From NCBI RefSeq assembly GCF_007625075.1, contig NZ_QMIE01000001.1, positions 394,848-458,847 on the forward strand: a stretch of DNA of 64,000 nt. The letters are read 5' to 3'. Shown in pieces: positions 1 to 8,000 of this stretch (position 1 is its first letter; every line of letters starts with the position of its first letter). Both the position numbers and the translations under genes were made by a program. Source of the stretch: Oceanidesulfovibrio indonesiensis (GTDB taxonomy: Bacteria > Desulfobacterota > Desulfovibrionia > Desulfovibrionales > Desulfovibrionaceae). A model generated the notes under the pieces. That model saw only the letters and a program-made list of their open reading frames with translations. It was not told where the DNA came from and searched no databases.

Positions 1-36
1 AATATCGACATGGATTTCGGGCTGCTGCGTTTTTGA
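1..36 (+). CDS. C-terminal end of an unidentified protein (partial)
   Basis: The first 36 bases read in frame as a short hydrophobic tail, NIDMDFGLLRF, followed by TGA. A real gene running in from the left would leave this trace, but eleven codons are too few to assign a family. It would converge with the minus-strand STAS gene. An accidental short open frame is possible. Confidence 0.3.
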   Translation, partial: NIDMDFGLLRF

Positions 37-152
37 GTGTCGCCGCCGAAGGTGTCTGCCCGGGGCCGCCAATGCTGACAGGTTTCGTTTCTGTCCATGT
101 TCCAGCGGCGGCCGCTTTCTGACGGATATAAGGTTCCGCTTGGCTTTTTTCA

Positions 153-189
153 GAACCCGCCACCTGGATCGAGTTCAGGCGGCGGGTTC
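153..189. terminator. Hairpin between convergent gene ends
   Basis: GAACCCGCC (153-161) and GGCGGGTTC (181-189) form a perfect 9-bp stem with a 19-nt loop. It lies between the plus-strand gene ending at 36 and the minus-strand STAS gene ending at 259. Neither side has a strong U-tract: the plus side is followed by GTGTTTG and the minus side by AAAAAAG. It is a stable hairpin of probable but unproven terminator function. Confidence 0.35.
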
Positions 190-258
190 GTGTTTGCGCG
201 ATCAGCATGTATGTTGATGAAGGATGCGCGGCACGCATCTCTGTCCCGGCTGGAGGGA

Positions 259-594
259 TCACAGCTTGCCGAGGGCGGCCTGTCTGTCCGAGTAGATGTC
301 GAAGAGCCTGTCGTAGCCGGAGATTTCGAAAATCTCCAGGATATAGTCCCGCAAACCGCTGATGGCCACGGTGCCGTCGTTCTTCTTTTTGAGCCGCTGG
401 TAGGCCATGACGAGTATCCTGAGGCCCGAGCTGTTGATGTATTCGAGTTCGTGGAAGTCGAACAGCAGCTTCGATTCCCCGCGTTCGAGAGCGGCGAGCA
501 CCTGCTCTTCGAGCCCCTGGGTCTCGCTTGAGTCCAGGCGGCCCTTGACGGTGATGACGACGACGCCGCCTTCCTGGCTGTTGGATACTGACAT
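259..594 (-). CDS. STAS-domain anti-sigma factor antagonist (SpoIIAA/RsbV-like)
   Basis: A 111-aa single STAS domain. The fold is visible as the alternating beta strands VVVITVKGRLD and KLLFDFHELEYI, followed by the phospho-acceptor motif NSSGLR (residues 54-59), where S56 is the likely target of the partner kinase. In this family the unphosphorylated antagonist binds and neutralises an RsbW/SpoIIAB-type kinase, freeing a sigma factor or another output. The partner kinase gene ends 27 bp upstream on the same strand, so the two form a partner-switching pair. No sigma factor or PP2C phosphatase is visible in the window, so the output is unknown. It is the last gene of the minus-strand string starting at 11522. 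Confidence 0.9.
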   Translation of the reverse strand: MSVSNSQEGGVVVITVKGRLDSSETQGLEEQVLAALERGESKLLFDFHELEYINSSGLRILVMAYQRLKKKNDGTVAISGLRDYILEIFEISGYDRLFDIYSDRQAALGKL

Positions 595-621
595 CGATAT
601 GTGCTCCTTGTCGCTTCCGGC

Positions 622-1080
622 TCATTGCCGGTCGACGAATTCATCGGGGTCTATGGTTTTGTGGATTTCCAGGACGTTCATGCCGTTTTCGCGGCGGTAT
701 TCGATGGAATCCACAAGATTGCGCACGAGATGGATGCCCATGCCGCCCACGGGCTTTCGCCGTTGCTCCACCGGGATGTCGAGTTCCGGCACCGGCGCGG
801 TGGTCAGGTCGAACGGTCTGGCCTTGTCCTTGATGAGTATGACGAGGACATTGCCTTCGAGATGCAGATCCACGTTGATGCAGTGCTGGCTGCAATCTCC
901 GTAACCGTACTTGGCGGTATTGGTGACCACCTCGTCCACCACCAGGGTCATCTGGTAGGCGAGCCTGTCCGAAAGCCCGTGCCGCCGGGCGAACTCTTCG
1001 AGCTGGCCGGCCGAGCTGCCGAAGTCGCATTTCTGCTCCTTCACGAGGAAGCGGACATTTTGTTTGTCATCCGGGCTCAT
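622..1080 (-). CDS. RsbW/SpoIIAB-type serine kinase (HATPase_c_2 anti-sigma factor)
   Basis: A 152-aa GHKL ATPase domain. The N box is DEVVTNTAKYGY (E50, N54), the G1 position is DKARPF (D85; the usual DxGxPF glycine is replaced by alanine), and the G2 box is GGMGIHLVRNLVD (112-124). Proteins of this size and make-up phosphorylate a STAS antagonist and sequester a target, classically a sigma factor. The STAS gene follows 27 bp downstream, which supports the pairing. The gene begins 36 bp after the OPT-like membrane protein, so it may share its transcript. Whether it controls transcription or some other process cannot be read from sequence. Confidence 0.88.
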   Translation of the reverse strand: MSPDDKQNVRFLVKEQKCDFGSSAGQLEEFARRHGLSDRLAYQMTLVVDEVVTNTAKYGYGDCSQHCINVDLHLEGNVLVILIKDKARPFDLTTAPVPELDIPVEQRRKPVGGMGIHLVRNLVDSIEYRRENGMNVLEIHKTIDPDEFVDRQ

Positions 1081-1116
1081 GGAGATTGCCGCCGTGCATT
1101 GCGCACCAGTTACAGG

Positions 1117-3072
1117 CTAATAGGCGAGTCTTCCCAGAGACTTGAGTATGAGCGTGCAGCCCATGGCGAACATGCCGGCGAGCCCCATGCCGCATGAGAA
1201 TCCCGCCAGAAGGACAGGCGCGTAGTGACGCCAGTTCTTGCCGTATTTCTTGAAGAAGTAGAACCGGCCGACAAGCGCCCCGACCACCTCCAGTATGACG
1301 CCGTGCGGAGTGGATTGGCCCAGACCGCGCACCACGCCGTACACCAGCAGCACTGGCAGGCCGAAGAGGTTGAGCAGGAAGTAAATCAGCAAGCCGAAGC
1401 CAAGCCCGGCGCTGAGTGTCTCCATGGAAAGAGCTTGGAAGAACAAGGAGTTGCCTTCCAGTGTGGAGGTCTGGAGCAAAAGGCCGTTGAGCGCCTGGAG
1501 GTGCCATAGTTCCTGGGCGTAAGGATAGCTGCCGGAAGGGATGGGCGCCAGCCGCCAGAGGAACTGCGAAAAAAGCAGGGATGCGATCATGACCACGGGG
1601 AAGACCACGATTTCGGCCTTGATGATTCCGCGCAGGCTGGTGCCGGTAAGTTCTATCTCCCGGAAGTGGACCGTGGCGTCGCCGTAGTTGTGTATGGGGA
1701 TGGGTGCGTACCAGATTTCGATGCCCTGGTAGCCAAAGTACTTGGCGCCGGCTATGAAGCTCGCCTCGCGCACCAGGGGCAGGCTCACGAACTGGCCGGC
1801 TATGCCTTCCATGCGCGCCGAGATGTACGAGATGATCGGCGTGTACAAGAAGCCGTACACGACGAAAAAGTACCACGGGAAGTTGGGCACCAGGTACACG
1901 CACATGGCGATGTAAGCCAGTGTGGAGACGACGTAAATGGCTATTGAAACCCAGAAGTTGATGTCCCCGCGGTCCCTTGGCGGGTTGAAGAGCAGAGAGA
2001 AATCCAGTGTGCCCGAGACGCCGCGGAAAGATTTGATCACGTGGTAGATGCCGATCACGCCGATGGCCAGACCAAGGCCGATGCCGAAGCTCATGTAAAA
2101 ATCGAAGTTGTTGGCGAATACCGTTTCCACGGTGGCCATGCCCTGGTGCCAGCGGTGCAGGATTCCGAAATCGTACAGAATGGGGTTGGCGATGATGGTG
2201 ATGATGAGTCCCACCAGTCCGCCGATGACAGCCCAGAACGGCAGCACCATGCCGATGAACACAAGTCCAAGATCAAGCTGCAGGCCAGTGGCCACGGCCG
2301 GCAGCGCGTCCTCCGTGTACTGGGTCAGCTCGATCCACGGTATGGGAATAAGCCGGATGGGCTCGGTGAACAGCAATCCGGACAAGGCCGGCAACAGCAC
2401 GTAGATCGAGCCGAAAAGCAGCCCGATGACCCCGCCGATGGAGAATATTCGCCACTTCCAGCCGGTTTTCTTATCCTCCGTGGACTCCGCCAGGGCCATG
2501 GTGCCCAGAGCGGCCACCGGCGCCATGGGGAACGGCAGCTTTTCCACATCCGATGTGATGCGGTACAGGGCGTAGCCAAGCCCGAAGTGGTCGATTCGCT
2601 GGATGAGCTGCGACCCCACGAGCAGCAATATGGGTATGAGCCAGTCGCGATGGAAGAATGTCCGCTCCAGCAGGGAGTCGGACCCGGGCTGAGGCGCGAT
2701 CCATGTGGGAATGTACTCTGTGATCCCCAGCATCTTGGCCGCGTCGGACTGCACGAGATACTGGTTCCATAGAAGGCCAGAAAACGGTGAGGCAAGCGCG
2801 GCGCCTGCCATGTAATAGAGCAGGAATATCTCCTGCTGCTTGAGCTCGGTGTAGGACCGCTTGGCGATCTCGGCGAAGAGGATGATGGTGACCCAGCGGG
2901 CGGCAGGGCCGATGCCCTGGCCGATAACGAGCTGGAGATACATCGACCCCGGCATCATCAAAAAGCCGATGAACACGGCGCCGACGATGGTCTTCCAGTC
3001 GAAGCCTTCTTCAAATTTGTCGGGTGGCTGTAGTAAGTCCCGATATTCTTTGAGTTCTTTGTCGTCGTACAT
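1117..3072 (-). CDS. Large OPT-like multi-pass membrane protein (DUF6785/6784 type)
   Basis: A 651-aa polytopic inner-membrane protein. A short charged N-terminal tail is followed by more than ten long hydrophobic segments, for example WKTIVGAVFIGFLMMPGSM near residue 26 and IGMVLPFWAVIGGLVGLIIT near 272. Its layout resembles oligopeptide-transporter (OPT/YSL-like) proteins, often annotated loosely as peptide transporter; no substrate can be read from sequence. It starts 3 bp after the stop of the 672-aa paralog-like protein, implying translational coupling and probably a heteromeric unit. Both lie directly downstream of a LolD/FtsX export module. Family call moderate, function unknown. Confidence 0.75.
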   Translation of the reverse strand: MYDDKELKEYRDLLQPPDKFEEGFDWKTIVGAVFIGFLMMPGSMYLQLVIGQGIGPAARWVTIILFAEIAKRSYTELKQQEIFLLYYMAGAALASPFSGLLWNQYLVQSDAAKMLGITEYIPTWIAPQPGSDSLLERTFFHRDWLIPILLLVGSQLIQRIDHFGLGYALYRITSDVEKLPFPMAPVAALGTMALAESTEDKKTGWKWRIFSIGGVIGLLFGSIYVLLPALSGLLFTEPIRLIPIPWIELTQYTEDALPAVATGLQLDLGLVFIGMVLPFWAVIGGLVGLIITIIANPILYDFGILHRWHQGMATVETVFANNFDFYMSFGIGLGLAIGVIGIYHVIKSFRGVSGTLDFSLLFNPPRDRGDINFWVSIAIYVVSTLAYIAMCVYLVPNFPWYFFVVYGFLYTPIISYISARMEGIAGQFVSLPLVREASFIAGAKYFGYQGIEIWYAPIPIHNYGDATVHFREIELTGTSLRGIIKAEIVVFPVVMIASLLFSQFLWRLAPIPSGSYPYAQELWHLQALNGLLLQTSTLEGNSLFFQALSMETLSAGLGFGLLIYFLLNLFGLPVLLVYGVVRGLGQSTPHGVILEVVGALVGRFYFFKKYGKNWRHYAPVLLAGFSCGMGLAGMFAMGCTLILKSLGRLAY

Positions 3073-3075
3073 GAT

Positions 3076-5094
3076 TTACGCCGGGAATACCTGGTAGCTC
3101 ATGCCTGTTATCATTCCGATGATCGCATACAAGCCGCCCATGAGGAAGTCGGCGAGGATGAAGCCCAGGAACACATTGCGCACCTTGCGGAACAGCGCCG
3201 TGCCGCCGTAGTGCAGGCACAGGTGGTTGCACAGCCAGCCCACGAAGAAGCTGAACCAGAGGATATCCATGGCCGAACTGTACGCCATGAGGTAGCCGAG
3301 GGGGTGGATGGGCCACCACACGAAGCGGTAATAGCCCAGCACGAGGACGAGCATCACGGCCGCGCCCACGAGAGAGAAGTTGATGATCCAGCGCGAGCCC
3401 TCAGAAGGCACTTCCACCAGCCGTTGCGCGCTCTCGTACATGGTGAGGGTGGTGCGTGAGGCCCAGTCCAGACGAAGGTCGCGGATGCCATACTTGTGGG
3501 CGAGGTACAGCATGGCCAGAAAGCTCACCGCCACGGCAGCCGTGAGCATCACCACCAGACCCAGAAAGAACAGCCGCCGCGCTTTGACCTCCTCGCCCAC
3601 CTTGGAGGCGTGGAACAGCGAGGGCATGAGGGATTCCCGAAGGTCCAGGAACAGCATTTTCTGCATCACCATGGCCACCACAAGGCCGACTCCGCCGAAG
3701 AATTTGGAACCGAAGGCTGCAAGCGTGCCGTCCAGCGGCGCCGCCGTGAGCGTGAAGTAGGGCACGCCGCCCTGGCACACGATGCGGCTGGCCACGATGC
3801 TGAAGGCGAACAGGACAATGGGCGTGACGATTGCCGGCAGCGGCGGCATGCCGAACACCCAGCACCACACGGACAGCAGTGCAAGCCCCAGCACCGCGCC
3901 CCAGAAGGCCAGCGGCGCCGGGAACCATTCTGCGGAGTGCTCGTCCAGACCGCGGTCTTCCAGGGTTCCCTGTTCGGCCGAGTCCACTTTTCCCCGCAGG
4001 CCCACGCTGCGCAGGATCACGTAGCCGAAGTGCTGCCGGCCAAGCCAGACGAGGAAGAAAAAGAAAACCACGGTGGCGCCTATGACCTGCGCTTCTTCCG
4101 GCCGGGCCATGCTGGGACCGAAGGTGGTCCCCAGGGCGGCGGCCGGCACCTGGATGCCGATGGCCGACAGCAGGCCGAAGGACAACCCGCCCAGCAGAAA
4201 GAAGAACCAGAAGCTGAAGGATATCTGCCGCGTGGTCAGGAAGGCGAAACCGATGAACGCCGGATAGATGTATATCTTCAGGTTGTGGTAGCCGGAAAAG
4301 AGCCCGAACTTGGGGAAGTACGTGCCGGCAATGAACAGGGTGGGAAGCCGGGGCACCGACGGGTAGTAGAAGTTCAGCCCGTTCACCGTGTGCAAAAAGA
4401 CCACCAGGACGAGGCCCATGAGCAGGTACTTGTTGCCCAGGAACTTGCCGAATGCGCCTTCATCAAAGCTCTCGGCCATCATCTGCGGCAACCGCAGCAG
4501 CGGGAAGTTGACCCGTTCGTTGACCACCCACTGGTTGCCGAAGAGGTTCACCAGACACAGCATCACACCGTAGCACAACAGGATGAACAGCCCCCAGGTG
4601 ATGAGCGGCGGAAGCCACACGCCCCAGGGCACGTTGACGAGGACCTCGAAAATGCCCATGTCGCGGCCGTTCTCCAGGCCGTTGAACAGGGTTTCGATGG
4701 CGGCCGGGTCGGCCGGATACCAGCTTTGGGGGAGCAGTGGATGCAGCACCTCCTCCCAGCGGTTGGCAGCGTTGGCGAAGTAGTGTGGAGCTGTGACGTT
4801 GAAGAAGAACGTACGCGCCAGACCCGTGTACGAAATGCCCGAGACAACCACCATGAGAATCCAGGTAACGAGCATCTCGATGCCGGTGAGCAGCTTGTAT
4901 CCTTTGAACAGCCGCGCGACCACGGCGGAGATCATGAACAGCCAGGAGACGATGAAGAACGGCGCAAGCGGAAAGTGCCCGCCGCCCAGAGGAGTGCCGC
5001 CGAGATAGACGTTGAAGTACGGTGTGATGGCCGTGATGCCCAGGCCGAAGCCGGCGCCGAGCAGCAGGGAACGGAGTCGAATGGGCCGTGTCAT
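3076..5094 (-). CDS. Large OPT-like multi-pass membrane protein, partner of the adjacent one
   Basis: A 672-aa protein with a basic N-terminus (MTRPIRLRS) and roughly a dozen or more hydrophobic helices. The segment GNQWVVNERVNFPLLRLPQMM near residue 195 and the VCQGGVPYFTLTAAPLDG segment in the middle are typical of the uncharacterised OPT-like DUF6785/6784 membrane proteins. The start codon overlaps the stop of the 1640-aa FtsX fusion (ATGA), and the 651-aa companion follows after 3 bp, so the three are co-translated. Transport activity is inferred from topology only. It could instead be a membrane scaffold or receptor for the FtsX machine. Confidence 0.75.
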   Translation of the reverse strand: MTRPIRLRSLLLGAGFGLGITAITPYFNVYLGGTPLGGGHFPLAPFFIVSWLFMISAVVARLFKGYKLLTGIEMLVTWILMVVVSGISYTGLARTFFFNVTAPHYFANAANRWEEVLHPLLPQSWYPADPAAIETLFNGLENGRDMGIFEVLVNVPWGVWLPPLITWGLFILLCYGVMLCLVNLFGNQWVVNERVNFPLLRLPQMMAESFDEGAFGKFLGNKYLLMGLVLVVFLHTVNGLNFYYPSVPRLPTLFIAGTYFPKFGLFSGYHNLKIYIYPAFIGFAFLTTRQISFSFWFFFLLGGLSFGLLSAIGIQVPAAALGTTFGPSMARPEEAQVIGATVVFFFFLVWLGRQHFGYVILRSVGLRGKVDSAEQGTLEDRGLDEHSAEWFPAPLAFWGAVLGLALLSVWCWVFGMPPLPAIVTPIVLFAFSIVASRIVCQGGVPYFTLTAAPLDGTLAAFGSKFFGGVGLVVAMVMQKMLFLDLRESLMPSLFHASKVGEEVKARRLFFLGLVVMLTAAVAVSFLAMLYLAHKYGIRDLRLDWASRTTLTMYESAQRLVEVPSEGSRWIINFSLVGAAVMLVLVLGYYRFVWWPIHPLGYLMAYSSAMDILWFSFFVGWLCNHLCLHYGGTALFRKVRNVFLGFILADFLMGGLYAIIGMITGMSYQVFPA

Positions 5095-8000
5095 GCCGTT
5101 TCACCTTCGCCGCTGAAACCGTGCTCTGGTTGCCAGCCCTCGCTTTTGCGCAGCTTTTCGCGCAACTCCTCCTCGTAGCTCATGCGCGCCTTCTCCTCCA
5201 GAGAACGCCATACGAGCAGCTGTTTGCGCAAGGCGTTGAGGAAGGACTTGCTCAGGTTCCTCCAGACGGTGTGCTCGCCCGCCTCGCGGTAGAGATGGAC
5301 CTTGATCTGCCGGAATCCGGGATAGTCCTCTGCCGGACAGAAAACCAGGGTCACGCGCTGGCGCACGCCGAAATCGAACGGCGCGAGCCATGTGCGCATG
5401 GTCATGGTGAAGCAGACGTCCTCGTCGCTGGACAGCTCCCTTGCAAATTCGGGCAGATCCTTGCTCGTGGTGAACTCGTAGTCCATGTCCGCGCTGGAGA
5501 AAAGCCCGTGCGAAATGTCTCTGTGCGCTTCGTAGTAGTCCAGCAGGAATCCGCCGGCCGTGCCCAGTTCGCTTGTCTTCACCAGGAAGGGCAGGGTCAC
5601 GGTGAGCTCGTTGCCCTTGGGGTCGGGCATGGTCCAGGAGCGGTTCACGTCCGGTATGGCGATATTGGCCGCCACCCGGGAGGGATAGATGACCGAAATG
5701 AGCACCACGGCCATCACGAGCAGCATCGCGGCCACGCCGGCCATGGACGAGTAGTTGGCGGTCATGCCGGCCCAGATGGGTGTGCCGGCCAGGAATCCGG
5801 CCGCCGTCTGCGCTCCCAGGTAGCCGAGCACCACGCTTATCACCGCAAAGGCCAGAGACTCCGCCACGAACAGGAACGAAACATGCGAAGGCGCCAGCCC
5901 CACCGAGGTGTAGACCGCGATTTCCCCTTTGCGCTCATATACTGAGCCGATCATGGTGTTGAGCACGATGAGCACGGAGATGACGAGCGGAATGATGATG
6001 TTGGGCACGCCGGAGTATGATATCTGGTCCGCGGCGAAGTAGAGGGCCGTGCCTTCGTCGTCGCCCACGAAGAGCATGAGGCCGAAGCGGTCCGAAAGCC
6101 ACCTGCCCAGTTCGGTCACGTCCTGGCTCTCGTGGGGTTTGAGCGCGATGCCCTTGAGCCGGCCGCCGCCGCCCAGTCCGCCGCCGCCTTTGGTGATGGC
6201 GAGAAGGGCGGTGTGGTACATGACGACCACCTGCTCTGCCGGGATGTGCTCGTACCGGCCCTGGAAGCTCATGAGATCCTCGCCGGACTCGAAGGTGTCC
6301 GCCTCCACCTGGGCCACGTCCATGAAGGATTCGGACGGATAGATGACGGGCGTGATGGGTTCGCCGTCCAGGTCGCGATACCGCTCGTACTCCGCGGCGT
6401 CGAAACAGCCAACCACTTCGAAGTCCATGCCCCATATCTCCACGCGCCGTCCTTCCGGCGTGGAGAGGTCCACGTTGAGGATCTGGGCCATGCGCTCCGG
6501 GATGACCACGGCGTTTCGCTCGTCCTCCCGGAGCCAGCGGCCGCGGGTGAGGGTGGCGTCCAGCCCGCTCACCTGGGGCTCCATCTCGGAGAGCCCCACC
6601 ACGCCGCGCGCGGAGAAGATTTCATCGCCCTTGTGCACGGGCACCAGGTGGGGCCGGGAGATGTCCTGCGGCGTTACGTACCACACCCGGGGCGCCACGA
6701 TTCCCTTGCCATGGAACATGTCCCGCGCGGCGTTGAGCGATTCGCGGGCCATGTCCTTCCAGCCGATGTTCTTCAGCAGGATGCCTTCGTAGGCTGCCGT
6801 ATCGCTGAACATGGTGCGCGAGTGCTGGCGCACGGACTTCACCGCCGTGAAGTTCATGATGGTGAAGGTGAGGATGATGAGCGTGACCGCCGTGAGCGCT
6901 GTGCGGATGGGCCGTCGCCTGAGGTTGGAGACGCCCAGGGTGAACGCGGCCATGAACGCGCCGAACCTGGATATTTCCGAGGTCTTCAGGTGGCGGGATC
7001 TTCGTTGCAGCTCGGTCATTTCCCGTTCGAAGCGGAAGAATATGATGAGCGATACGAGGAACGAGAGGCCCACGATGAAGAAGGCGATGATGACCACCAG
7101 CGGGCTGTAAGTAAGCTGGAAGGCCGGGTGGATGGCGTAGATGACCCCGATGATGCCCACCAGAATGCCGAGGAACGCCAGGATGCGCTTGTGGATGTTC
7201 GCATAGCCGAAGAGCAGCCGCTCCATGCAGTAGGCGAACGGCGCGAAAAGCGCCACGTAGAACAGCACGCCCACGAGCACGTCTTTTTGCGTCTTGTCCA
7301 CGTCGTTGTACACGCGGGTGGCCATGGCCCAGGAGGACCTGGATTTTTCCATGAACACGTCCCACTGCATGTCGGACTTGGCTGTCTCGGCCGCCTCCAG
7401 CGCGGCGCGTCCTTCGTCCATCAGGGCGCGCAGCCGGTTGTTCACGATGCCCTTTTCCTCAAGGTTCTCCAGCCGCGGCGTCACCAGATGCCACATGTCC
7501 CTGGCCGCCTGGTAGGCGGTGTAGGGGATGAGCGGCCAGTCAGCCGGGAGAAAGCCTCTGCCCTGGGGTTTTTCTTCCGAGGCGTTGAGCAGGATCATCT
7601 TGCGACCGAGCACCGTGTCGGACAGCGCCGCCTTGAACGGCACGCCCGGCTCCACGAAAATGGCGTTGATGGTGGAGGCCCAGGTGTCCAGCCGGCTGTA
7701 CCAGAACCGTAGCGGCTCGGCTTCGGTGCGCGCGTCGAACAGGTCGATGCGCGTCATGTACTTGAACGTCCGCGGCTCCAGCGTGTTGAAAAGGTTGGAC
7801 TGCGCGCAGGTGAACATCACGAGGTCCGTTTCCATGAAGGAACGCACCATTTTGACCCGGTAGGCGGATAAACCGGTCTGCGCCTTGTCCACGGCCCACT
7901 GGACCCGCCCCGTGTCATCGAACCTGTATGGTTCCAGGATGGCCTTGTGGTTCGTGTGTTTGCGGTCCGCCAGACCAGCCACCCGGAAGAAGCCCATGGA

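Noticed and set aside
3496..5178. 560-codon plus-strand open frame opposite the OPT-like gene
   Set aside because: The hydrophilic His/Gln/Glu-rich translation is the complement of a membrane protein gene and matches no family.
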